Assembly (NCBI GenBank): GCA_003558125.1
Contig: PWMQ01000090.1
Location: 1-64,000, forward strand
Origin: Natronospira sp.
GTDB lineage: Bacteria; Pseudomonadota; Gammaproteobacteria; Natronospirales; Natronospiraceae
Direction: 5' to 3'
DNA length: 64,000 nucleotides
Shown: in pieces, positions 1 through 8,449 of the stretch
Position numbering within the stretch: position 1 is the stretch's first letter
How the letters are laid out: each line of letters begins with the position of its first letter
Translations under genes and position numbers: made by a program
Notes under the pieces: generated by a model
Seen by the model: the letters and a program-made list of their open reading frames with translations, nothing else
Databases searched by the model: none
What the model was told of the DNA's origin: nothing

Positions 1-2
1 AG

Positions 3-1781
3 GCCCGCGACGTGGCCGCCGAGCTGCTCGACCTCTACGCCCGCCGCCAGGCCCGCCAGGGCACCGCCTTCAAGGTCGACGAGCGCGAGCGCCGGGCCTT
101 CGAGGAGGCCTTTCCCTTCGAGGAAACCCCGGACCAGGACAGCGCCATCCAGGCAGTCATCGATGACCTCAAATCCACCCAGCCCATGGACCGGGTGGTC
201 TGTGGCGATGTGGGCTTCGGCAAGACCGAGGTCGCCCTGCGCGCCGCCTTCACCGCCGTGCAGGCCGGCAAGCAGGTGGCGGTGCTGGTGCCCACCACCC
301 TGCTCGGTCGCCAGCATTACGACACCTTCACCGATCGCTTCGCCGACTGGCCGATCAAGATCCGCGCCCTGTCCCGCCTGGGCAGCGGCAAGGAAAAGAC
401 CGCCACCCTCCAGGGCCTGGAAGACGGCACCGTGGACATCGTCATCGGCACCCACAAGCTGCTCTCCCGCGATGTGCGCTTCAAGGATCTGGGCCTGGTG
501 ATCATCGACGAGGAACACCGCTTCGGGGTGCGCCACAAGGAACGCCTCAAGCAGCTGCGGGCCGAGGTGGATGTACTGACCCTCACCGCCACCCCGATCC
601 CGCGCACCCTCAACATGTCCCTGGCCGGCATCCGCGATCTGTCCATCATCGCCACCCCGCCGGCCGAGCGCCTGTCGGTGAAGACCTTCGTCAATGAATG
701 GTCGGACGGCCTGATTCAGGAGGCCTGCCTGCGCGAGATCCGGCGCGGCGGCCAGGTCTATTTCCTGCACAATGAAGTCCGCACCATCGAGCGCACCGCC
801 AACCGCCTGCGCGAGCTCATGCCCGAGGCCCGCGTGGAAGTGGCCCACGGCCAGATGCGCGAGAGCGAGATGGAGCGCATCATGCTGGACTTCTATCACC
901 GGCGGGTGCAGATCCTGGTCTGCTCCACCATCGTGGAATCCGGCATCGACGTGCCCACCGCCAACACCATCATCATCAACCGCGCCGACAAGTTCGGCCT
1001 GGCCCAGCTGCATCAGCTGCGCGGCCGGGTGGGCCGCTCCCACCACCGCGCCTATGCCTATCTGCTCACCCCACCGCGCAAGGCCATGACCAAGGACGCC
1101 CTCAAGCGCCTGGAGGCGATTGAATCCCTGGAGGACCTGGGCGCCGGCTTCACCCTCGCCACCCACGACCTCGAGATTCGGGGCGCCGGCGAGCTTCTGG
1201 GTGACGAGCAGAGCGGGCAGATTCACGAAGTGGGCTTCAGCCTCTACACCGAACTGCTGGAACGGGCGGTGAAATCGCTCAAGGCCGGCGAGGAACCGGA
1301 GCTGGACAAGCCCCTCAACCACGGCCCGGAAGTGGAGCTCGGCATCCCCGCCCTGCTACCGGAAGACTACGTTCCCGATGTGCACACCCGCCTGACCCTC
1401 TACAAGCGCATTGCCAGCGCCGGGGACGAAGAAGCCCTGCGGGAACTGCAGGTGGAAATGATCGACCGCTTCGGCCTGCTGCCGGAGTATGCCAAGAACC
1501 TTTTCCTCACCGCCGAGATCCGCCAACTCGCCCGTCCCCTGGGCATTCGCATGGTGGAAGCCGGCCCCGAGGGCGGGCGCCTGGAGTTCGAGGACGAACC
1601 GGCCATCGATCCGGTGGCCCTGATCGACATGGTCCAGCAAAAGCCCAACACCTTCCGGCTGGACGGCCAGACCCGATTGCGGTTTCATGAACCACTCCCC
1701 GAGCGGGACGAGCGTATCCGCTTCCTGCGCGATATCATGAAGCGCTTGCGACCCACTGAAGAACAGAGAAAGGCCGGCTGA
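3..1781 (+). CDS. mfd: Transcription-repair coupling factor Mfd, C-terminal half (5' end outside window)
   Basis: Mfd is the Swi/Snf-like translocase that removes stalled RNA polymerase from DNA lesions and recruits UvrA. Only the C-terminal ~593 residues are present, because the frame is open to the left edge; the family is usually about 1150 aa. Visible are the Walker A motif GDVGFGKTE (about residue 67), the DEEHRFG Walker B variant, TATPIPRTL, the QLRGRVGR helicase motif VI and the C-terminal TRCF domain. The UvrB-homology and RNAP-interaction domains must lie upstream. csiV starts two bases after its stop, so the two genes are probably co-transcribed. The identification is certain. Confidence 0.97.
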   Translation, partial: ARDVAAELLDLYARRQARQGTAFKVDERERRAFEEAFPFEETPDQDSAIQAVIDDLKSTQPMDRVVCGDVGFGKTEVALRAAFTAVQAGKQVAVLVPTTLLGRQHYDTFTDRFADWPIKIRALSRLGSGKEKTATLQGLEDGTVDIVIGTHKLLSRDVRFKDLGLVIIDEEHRFGVRHKERLKQLRAEVDVLTLTATPIPRTLNMSLAGIRDLSIIATPPAERLSVKTFVNEWSDGLIQEACLREIRRGGQVYFLHNEVRTIERTANRLRELMPEARVEVAHGQMRESEMERIMLDFYHRRVQILVCSTIVESGIDVPTANTIIINRADKFGLAQLHQLRGRVGRSHHRAYAYLLTPPRKAMTKDALKRLEAIESLEDLGAGFTLATHDLEIRGAGELLGDEQSGQIHEVGFSLYTELLERAVKSLKAGEEPELDKPLNHGPEVELGIPALLPEDYVPDVHTRLTLYKRIASAGDEEALRELQVEMIDRFGLLPEYAKNLFLTAEIRQLARPLGIRMVEAGPEGGRLEFEDEPAIDPVALIDMVQQKPNTFRLDGQTRLRFHEPLPERDERIRFLRDIMKRLRPTEEQRKAG

Positions 1782-1783
1782 CG

Positions 1784-2668
1784 ATGACTGCACTGTGTAA
1801 GCACGCAAAGACCCTGCTGATCACCGCTGCCCTGCTGATGAGCAGCCTGGCGTTCCCCCTCAATGCCCAGCCGGACGACGAGGACAACGCCGACGGGCCG
1901 GCCATCACCATCGAGTTCATCGTATTCAAGCGCACCGGCGATGCCGGCGCCGATGAAGAGCGCTGGCCCGAAGAACCCGGCATACCCCCAATCGACGACG
2001 CCCTCGACCCCAATGACGGTGAGACCTTCAATGACGCCGGCATCCGCCGCCCCGGCAATAGACAACTGAGCGACGCCGTCCGCCGCCTCAACGACGACGC
2101 CCGCTACGAAGTGCTGGTCCACGAAGCCTATACCGTTCCGGAGAAGGACCGAAACGAATCCCCCTGGCTGCGACTGAGCCTTGATCAACGCGTCAAGCCC
2201 GACCCCGAATCCATGGACAGCGAAGTCATGGGCCAAGAACCCCGCGAACAACGCCAGGCCGTCTTCGCCGACCAACACCACCTGCTGGAAACCATCCCGG
2301 AAGAAACACGGGAAGAAGACATCACCCAGCCGGACGTCGCCCGCCCCCTGGACGGGATCATCCGCGTCCACCGCAATCGATTTTTCCATGTCGCAGCGGA
2401 CCTGCTGTTCAACCCGGCCATCGAACTCCAAACCGTCGACCGCCTCGACCCCGAAGCCCGGGCCCTGGAACGCAGCCGCCGCATCGAAGACCTCCTAGCC
2501 GGCCGCATCGATTTCGAGGAATTCCACCAGGAAGACCAGCAAGAAGCCGACACCCCCTTCCCCGGCTACCGCCTAACCGAAAGCCGCCGCCTACGCCTCG
2601 GCCAACTCCACTACTTCGACCACCCGCGGTTCGGGCTACTGGTTAGAATCGATCGGCCGGAGAACTAG
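1784..2668 (+). CDS. csiV: CsiV-family exported protein
   Basis: This 294-aa protein has an N-terminal Sec signal peptide with a probable cut after FPLNA. An acidic mature part contains the family features EFIVFKR near the mature N-terminus and the C-terminal block SRRLRLGQLHYFDHPRFGLLVRI. CsiV was described in Vibrio as a periplasmic peptidoglycan-binding protein that activates the peptidoglycan synthase LpoA route when cells meet non-canonical D-amino acids. In other gammaproteobacteria the family often sits directly after mfd, as here (2-bp gap). Function is assigned from family resemblance and position. The many Asp and Glu residues are unusual but spread evenly. Confidence 0.8.
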   Translation: MTALCKHAKTLLITAALLMSSLAFPLNAQPDDEDNADGPAITIEFIVFKRTGDAGADEERWPEEPGIPPIDDALDPNDGETFNDAGIRRPGNRQLSDAVRRLNDDARYEVLVHEAYTVPEKDRNESPWLRLSLDQRVKPDPESMDSEVMGQEPREQRQAVFADQHHLLETIPEETREEDITQPDVARPLDGIIRVHRNRFFHVAADLLFNPAIELQTVDRLDPEARALERSRRIEDLLAGRIDFEEFHQEDQQEADTPFPGYRLTESRRLRLGQLHYFDHPRFGLLVRIDRPEN

Positions 2669-2679
2669 GCGAAGAGCAG

Positions 2680-3327
2680 TCACTTCGAGTCATAACCACA
2701 TTCAAGCAAGGATTCAACGAACCGAAAATCGGGTTCCAATTCATCCATCCGCTCTTCAAGCTCCTCGCGGAGCGATTCTGACAGGCCTACACCCCGAATC
2801 GGACCCCACCCGCTAGGGCGACCAGCACCTGGCGGCATGCTGTGGCAAAAAAGCTGTGTATAAAGATAATCAGCTTCCCTAACCAGCTTGCTTTCATCCT
2901 CCTCATATGCTGCAAGTACTGCCGCCTCCGCAATTACCCAATAGAGCTGACGGGCAAATCGGTCTCGAACACAAGGGTCATTTCTTTGAGACCGCCAGAA
3001 TACTCTGCAGGACAAACCACAACGCATTGGTACGCTAACCTCAACAAGCCCTTGCCGGACTGAGGAGCCATGCACCTCCATCGTAAATCTACCACCAATT
3101 GCGGGCCTCTTCCATGAGGGTGCACCTTGAGCAGGCGCAGTCCCCTGATACAATTCTATAGAGACTATTTTTACAGCCGGGTGAATTCCAAGACAGGTCT
3201 TATCGAGGATAGCATTCAAAGAGCTTACATAATGCCCTAAATCGAACTCCAACCACCCTTTACCCCAGGTAGGGTTATAAGAAGACGCCTGCTGAACATC
3301 TTCCAACCCTGTCGATATCTCTGACAA
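2680..3327 (-). CDS. Unrecognised 215-aa protein
   Basis: I do not recognise a family. The start is a TTG codon (3327) with GAGGAG six bases upstream, a well placed ribosome-binding site; no ATG or GTG lies between it and the preceding in-frame stop. That stop is itself the stop of the small lipoprotein gene upstream, so the two are in the same frame with 13 codons between. The protein has no signal peptide or membrane segment, an early GKGWLEFDLG stretch, several Cys residues in the middle (CGLSCRVF) and an acidic amphipathic C-terminus (LREELEERMDELEPDF). GC content is visibly lower than in the neighbouring housekeeping genes, which suggests acquired DNA. Confidence 0.6.
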   Translation of the reverse strand: MSEISTGLEDVQQASSYNPTWGKGWLEFDLGHYVSSLNAILDKTCLGIHPAVKIVSIELYQGTAPAQGAPSWKRPAIGGRFTMEVHGSSVRQGLVEVSVPMRCGLSCRVFWRSQRNDPCVRDRFARQLYWVIAEAAVLAAYEEDESKLVREADYLYTQLFCHSMPPGAGRPSGWGPIRGVGLSESLREELEERMDELEPDFRFVESLLECGYDSK

Positions 3328-3366
3328 ACAACGCTCCTCAATGACTTCTCTTATAATACAAGCCGT

Positions 3367-3489
3367 CTAATCATCACATTCTGCGACTAACTCTTTCGGT
3401 TCAATTGGGTGAAGAAACCAAACAGAGCACCCAGAGACGAGCACAATAGGCAGGAAAAGCATGATCACCTTGATCTTCAAGTAACCCAT
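3367..3489 (-). CDS. Small 40-aa predicted lipoprotein
   Basis: This short frame reads MGYLKIKVIMLFLPIVLVSG then Cys21. That is a charged N-terminus, a hydrophobic stretch and a canonical lipobox (LVSGC), followed by about 20 polar residues ending at TAG. AGGAG lies eight bases before the ATG. It could be a membrane-anchored small lipoprotein, or a lysis- or entericidin-like peptide; the sequence does not decide. It lies just upstream of the 215-aa gene in the same frame and probably shares its transcript. The rest of the gap (3490-3680) shows no convincing gene. Confidence 0.55.
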   Translation of the reverse strand: MGYLKIKVIMLFLPIVLVSGCSVWFLHPIEPKELVAECDD

Positions 3490-3680
3490 CCACCCTACTC
3501 CTAGTAGACCCCAATAAACGGAATTCTACCCATCTCCACGGACACTTCAGTTAAGGATCGATCGCCCAGCTGATGATTTCGATCACGCTGCCATTCCCTC
3601 AGCTCATGACAGCATAAAATACATCAGCCTTCATCCCTACCACTCCCCCCGGTTATGCAGTGAGATCACAAAAGGTCGGC

Positions 3681-5297
3681 CTACATCACCCAATCTTCAT
3701 CAAGGTCATCATCTTCGGTGACGGCCAGCGAGCCTTTCTCAAGCTTCCACTCAAGATCAGTGATATCGGTTGAATAGATGCGATCAAAATCGCAGCGCAG
3801 TATGATTGTTTCCGCGTGGTAGAGGAGCTGATTGACCGAATCGCAATCCATGGGTGGGTCCAGGAGGTGCTGGAACTCATTGCCATCAAGGGATGCCTGA
3901 TAGATTCCAGGGAAGCGGCGAGTACTACCCTGCTGGGGCCGTCCATATACCAGCAACTCGGCGTCATCCATGAAGACCGGTGTGGCGCTGGCGATGAAAC
4001 CTTCCAGCTCATGCCATTCCTCCTGGCCGCGTCGCCGCACGACGGTTTCTTCGCTTGACCCGTAGAGCGCCCATTGCATGTAACCTGCTGTTCTGACTCG
4101 TGTGAGCTGACGCTGGCGATGAAAACGGCCGCTCCTTAGATCCAACTGGTAGGTATTATCGTCGATATTCAGATATATATCGTGATCCGTGGCCCCAGGC
4201 GTGGCGGTAATGCTCTCTGAGCGGCCAACCTCTCTTTCCATCAGCAGATCCCACTCGCTGGCCATGGGCCAATCCGTTGCCAGAAGGTGCAAAACCCGCC
4301 GTGGCCTTGGAAGTCGCCACGAGTTGGACTGTGAATGACTGACGGCGGAGTATTCGCGGTACTCGGCGAGGACATACAGGGTGGAATCGTCAATGCTGCC
4401 AATGATGGGTCGATGATACCCCTTGGGCATCTCCACCTTCGTCCAGGCCTCGGCGGTGCGATGGCGGGCGTAAAGATGATCGCTATCCGAGGACAGAATC
4501 AGCCAGCCGTCCCCGTTTTCCGTGATGCTGTCCACGGAGGCGAGTTCCGGTAGGAATTCCAGACGCCACTCGCCCTCGGCATCCCTGACATGGACACCGC
4601 CCAGCCGGGTGCCGCCGATGAGACTGCCATCTGCCAGGATCTGCAATGGTTGCGCTAGTGGCGAACGCAGGACAAACAACTCGAGATTACCTTGCATGCC
4701 CTCCGGCACGGCCTCATCCCAGCCGCGGATATCGTCGAGCTCGTCAATACCGGTGAGAGCCTGAAACAGGTCCGGGATTTCTTCTTGAGGGGGAACGCGG
4801 CTGATGCCGGCCACCCGTGAACGACCGTATAACCTCGGCTGAATGACAAGGGTGCCCAGATTGGTCAATGAGTTGCCACTGACACTGAATTGCCCGAGCT
4901 TCTCATTTATCTGCAAGGCGCCGACACCATCAGCCCTTCGATTGGTCTGCTCCGCATAAAGCTCAAACCCAGAGATTCGGTAACTTCCCACCGGCAAATC
5001 GGCCACGAACAGTCGACGACCGGTATCGACGGCACCATCCATTGACGAGATCCAGATTGGATCGCGATCCGTGTCGCCAATGGCACTGAATCTCACCCGG
5101 CCAATCCGGTCCCCCGGCTGGAGTATGTAATCATCGTTGATTCGCAGAGTGAAGATGACATGGCCATGGAGGGAGTCCACTGCTGCGCTGGCAGATCCTG
5201 AGCTGCCACCATCCGCCGTGGCCTCGGATTCGCCAAATGGAACCAGCAAGGCGGCCAGAGCGACGATTGAGGTCAGTCGTCGAGTTTGTCTGATCAT
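3681..5297 (-). CDS. Exported protein of unknown function, paralogue of the upstream lipoprotein
   Basis: This 538-aa protein starts with a Sec signal peptide (hydrophobic core SIVALAALLVPF, likely cut after SEATA). Residues ~45-160 look like a beta-sandwich domain with the markers DLPVGSYRISGFELY and LTNLGTLVIQP. A central stretch has VPPQEEIPDLFQALTGID. The C-terminal ~330 residues alternate short strands and loops in a way that could be a propeller. The same three-part layout occurs in the adjacent upstream gene. The start overlaps the stop of that gene by four bases (ATGA), implying translational coupling. The C-terminus is acidic (EDDDLDED). I cannot name a function. Confidence 0.7.
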   Translation of the reverse strand: MIRQTRRLTSIVALAALLVPFGESEATADGGSSGSASAAVDSLHGHVIFTLRINDDYILQPGDRIGRVRFSAIGDTDRDPIWISSMDGAVDTGRRLFVADLPVGSYRISGFELYAEQTNRRADGVGALQINEKLGQFSVSGNSLTNLGTLVIQPRLYGRSRVAGISRVPPQEEIPDLFQALTGIDELDDIRGWDEAVPEGMQGNLELFVLRSPLAQPLQILADGSLIGGTRLGGVHVRDAEGEWRLEFLPELASVDSITENGDGWLILSSDSDHLYARHRTAEAWTKVEMPKGYHRPIIGSIDDSTLYVLAEYREYSAVSHSQSNSWRLPRPRRVLHLLATDWPMASEWDLLMEREVGRSESITATPGATDHDIYLNIDDNTYQLDLRSGRFHRQRQLTRVRTAGYMQWALYGSSEETVVRRRGQEEWHELEGFIASATPVFMDDAELLVYGRPQQGSTRRFPGIYQASLDGNEFQHLLDPPMDCDSVNQLLYHAETIILRCDFDRIYSTDITDLEWKLEKGSLAVTEDDDLDEDWVM

Positions 5298-7088
5298 TCC
5301 ATTTCCTCCAACGCCAGGAAGTTGGAGGCGGATTCACTACGCCACTCCCACTCACCGATTGTCATGCTGTGGTGTATGCCGAATCGGCAGATCTGGATAA
5401 TCTCATCGCCGCTCTCGATCATCTGCAAGGGAGAAAGGCAGCCTTCGGGCCTTGGGGCAACGGGCCGCCACCTGGATTCATTCGGGTCACGATGGGCATA
5501 GATACCAAGAACTTCCGGGTAGGCCCTCTCCCCTTCCTCGCCGTTCTCTCCTTCTTCTCCGTTTTCTTCCTCATTTCTGAATTCCTCGATGATCTCGTCG
5601 GCGCCATCAACATAGCCATCGCGTGACAAGGAAAACAGAAAACCGAACAGGTCCCCGTTTTCAAGCATCAAGGCAGGCTGTCGATGTCCGAGGCCCGGCG
5701 GATCTTCAGCGACGTCGGCGTGACCGAACTCCAGCAAGCGGAAATACCGCTCGACAATCGGCCAGCGGATATTGTGCATCAACCACTGCCTTGAGGACTG
5801 GTAGCCATGCTCACCAAAGGCATTCAGGCGGCGGTCGGAATGCAAGGAATAGGGCTCGAGAAAATCCATCTGGAGGGTGCGGCTATTGTATCGATAGTAG
5901 GCATATCGACGATCAATGCCATTCCAGTAGGCGAAGAAAAAACTCTCCCCCGAAGAAAAGGTGTCATAAAGATGGGAGCCAGTGGGGATATCCATGGCCT
6001 GCATCTGGCGCCACTCCAGCTCACTCTGTTCGGAGATTGCCTCCAAAGGCACCTCATGTGCTGAGAAGGAATAAGCTGCCCGTGCACGGTGGCGCAAATT
6101 GGTGGTACCCCGGCCGTCGACGATATAGGGCCGACGCCGGATCACGCCGGCAACGAGCTGGCTTGCCTCGCCGGCGTAGAGGTACTGGACGTCCGCCCAA
6201 TTGCCAAAATCGGCAATGACATCCCATTCCTCCTGAAGCAATGAATGGGCGCGCAGGATCTGGCCTGAGCCGGTGCCCACCAGAAAGCCGGCCTCGGTTT
6301 CGATGATCGTATTGAGGGGTTCGTCGGTGCTCACATCGGCCACGTACCATTCACCGCCCGGCATGCGTACCAGGATACTGCCGACCTTGCTTGGTATAAG
6401 GACACGGCCCTGGCTATCCACCAAGGCTTCACCGTTGGGGGCCGGTCGCCTTTCGGCGGTCTCGAGAACGGTGCGCGCCTCCAGACCGGGACGACGCTGG
6501 CTCCAGCCGATGATCCCATTGATGCCGCCATCAATGCCGCTGCTCTGGTAGATTTTCTGAACCAGCGCCATGACATCCAGGTCATTATCAATCCAGGTCA
6601 CGCCATAGGCACCAAGACTGCCATCGGCTGTCTGCACCAGAAGTGTCCCCAGATCGGTCACCTGATCCGGAACCACATCGAAGCTTCCCAGGTCCTGGGA
6701 GGCATCAATCTTGATCAGAGCAGCTTGCGGCGCGCCGACAATCCGGTAGCGAAGGGTCGCGATCCGGTAATGTCCGGCAGGCAGGGACATGAGGACCATG
6801 TCATCGGGGTGGGTACTGAAGCTCCAGGGTGAGACCCAAAGCGATGCCTCCACTTCCCCGGCAGGGGTTATCCGCTCTACCTTGACACTCTCCAGTTTCG
6901 CTTCCCGGTAATCAGGCTCGCCCGGGCGGACGCGATAGTCGTTGACACGCACGGCTACCACGGCGACCCCATTTTCGGTGGCATCCACCCAATTGAGGAA
7001 CTCGCCGCCATGGATTGTTGCACAACCTTGCAGCCCCAAAAGTGCCAGACCCCAGGCAGGCCAGCACGCCCTTTTTGATCAATTTCAC
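5294..7088 (-). CDS. Predicted large lipoprotein of unknown function, apparent frameshift in signal peptide
   Basis: The open frame proper runs from 7039 to 5294 (581 aa) but would begin at a TTG inside a lipoprotein signal (LALLGLQGC). A GTG at 7088 with GGAGG upstream begins VKLIKKGVLACLG in another frame. Removing one base from the four-G run (CCCC on the given strand at 7050-7053) joins them into a perfect lipoprotein leader ending in lipobox LQGC. So the gene is either disrupted by a one-base insertion, subject to slippage, or affected by a sequencing error. The mature protein has a beta-rich domain with LPAGHYRIATLRY and VTDLGTLLVQT, then a long possibly propeller-like region, matching the downstream paralogue. 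Confidence 0.65.
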
Positions 7089-7122
7089 TGTCTTTCTCCC
7101 TCCATTACCAAACTAAAGCGAT

Positions 7123-7863
7123 TCAGATCCTGTCTTTGAGCAAGGCCCCAATGATCCCCCGTGCCTTGTCCAGCGCATTCTTAAGGTGGGCCTCAATATC
7201 GGCGTGAATGTCGGTATCGCCGCGGCCGGCTGCGTGGTTGGCGATGACGGCGCAGCAGGCGTAGGACATTCCGAGTTCGCGGGCCAGGGCGGCTTCGGGC
7301 ATGCCGGTCATGCCGACGAGGTCGGCGCCGTCCTTTTCCAGCTTGTCGATTTCGGCGGCGGATTCCAGGCGAGGGCCCTGGGTGGTGGCATAGGTGCCGT
7401 CGCGGGCCACGTCAATGCCTGCCTGGTCAGCGGCCTTGATCAGGCGCTCCCGGAGTTCGGGACAGTAGGGCTGGGTGAAGTCGATGTGAGTCACGGCCCG
7501 CAGTTCGCCTTCATAGTAGGTGTGTTCCCGGCCCCAGGTGTAGTCGATGATCTGGTCGGGGATGGCAACTCCGCCGGGCACCATGTCCTTGCGAATGCCG
7601 CCCACGGCGGCAATGGACAATACCCGGCGAATACCCACGTTTCGGAGCGCCCAGATGTTGGCGCGATAATTGACCTGATGGGGCGGAATGGTGTGGCCGT
7701 GACCATGACGGGCCATGAAGACCACCTCGGTACCGAACAAGCGGCCGTGTGTCACCGGGCCCGAGGGCTCACCATAAGGGGTGGCCACGACTTCCCGGTG
7801 GGTAATCTCTAGCGCATCCAGTTCAGAGAGACCGGTGCCACCGATGATTGCAATTTCCGCCAT
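7123..7863 (-). CDS. S-methyl-5'-thioinosine phosphorylase (PNP/MTAP family)
   Basis: This 246-aa protein belongs to the type 2 purine nucleoside phosphorylase/MTA phosphorylase family: IIGGTGL at the N-terminus, the phosphate-site RHGHGHTIPPHQVNYRAN, GPRLESAAEI, and the base-site block GMTGMPEAALARELG. In Pseudomonas aeruginosa the orthologue encoded beside nagZ (PA3004) is specific for methylthioinosine rather than methylthioadenosine. The nagZ-proximal location here favours the same assignment. It yields hypoxanthine and methylthioribose-1-phosphate. The next gene upstream is hpt, which would salvage that hypoxanthine. It is the last gene of an eight-gene operon. Substrate choice between MTI and MTA is inferred from context. 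Confidence 0.85.
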   Translation of the reverse strand: MAEIAIIGGTGLSELDALEITHREVVATPYGEPSGPVTHGRLFGTEVVFMARHGHGHTIPPHQVNYRANIWALRNVGIRRVLSIAAVGGIRKDMVPGGVAIPDQIIDYTWGREHTYYEGELRAVTHIDFTQPYCPELRERLIKAADQAGIDVARDGTYATTQGPRLESAAEIDKLEKDGADLVGMTGMPEAALARELGMSYACCAVIANHAAGRGDTDIHADIEAHLKNALDKARGIIGALLKDRI

Positions 7864-7891
7864 GTTGTTTCCCGTTGTCTGTTTCGTCTAA

Positions 7892-8449
7892 TCAAATGGC
7901 ATAAATGCCGGTGAGCTGGCGATGATATTTATCCAGATCCATGCCGCAGCCGAAGACATAGCGATCCGGCACTTCGAGACCGACGTAGTCCGCTTCCATG
8001 GCGGGCGACTGGCTGCGCTGCTTGCGTACCAGCACGGCCGTGCCAACCCTTTCAGCACCCTTTTCCCTGCAGTAGTCCACCAGGGCCTTGAGGGTGATGC
8101 CTTCATCGAGGATGTCATCGATCAAAAGAATATTCCTGCCCTTGAGGCTGACCCGGGGCTCGGATATCCAGTTGAGTTTGCCGCCCCGGGTGGAGCCACC
8201 GTAGCGGGTGGCATGAATACTTTCGAGCTGCAGGGGAAAGAGCAGCCTTGGCAGGAGCTGGCCGGCCGGGATCAGGCCACCCAGCAGTACCGACAGAATC
8301 AGAGGATCGGTGCCGGCCCAGTCTCGGTTGATGGCCTGGGCCATCTGATCATAGGCCCGATTAACGGCGGCAGCGTCATGGATGAGTTCCGCCGTGGCAG
8401 GCAGCGCCATCCAGTCCTCGGCGGGCCCGTGGCTGATCTCTTCTTTCAT
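7892..8449 (-). CDS. hpt: Hypoxanthine-guanine phosphoribosyltransferase
   Basis: A 185-aa type I phosphoribosyltransferase. The PRPP-binding loop reads ILLIDDILDEGITL (about residues 105-118), with the acidic pair DD and DEG in place of the more usual DTG. It catalyses hypoxanthine or guanine plus PRPP to IMP or GMP in the cytoplasm. The ATG overlaps the stop of the upstream mscS-type gene by four bases. The 28-bp gap to the MTI phosphorylase gene downstream supports co-expression, and the two enzymes can form a consecutive pathway from methylthioinosine to IMP. Confidence 0.87.
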   Translation of the reverse strand: MKEEISHGPAEDWMALPATAELIHDAAAVNRAYDQMAQAINRDWAGTDPLILSVLLGGLIPAGQLLPRLLFPLQLESIHATRYGGSTRGGKLNWISEPRVSLKGRNILLIDDILDEGITLKALVDYCREKGAERVGTAVLVRKQRSQSPAMEADYVGLEVPDRYVFGCGMDLDKYHRQLTGIYAI

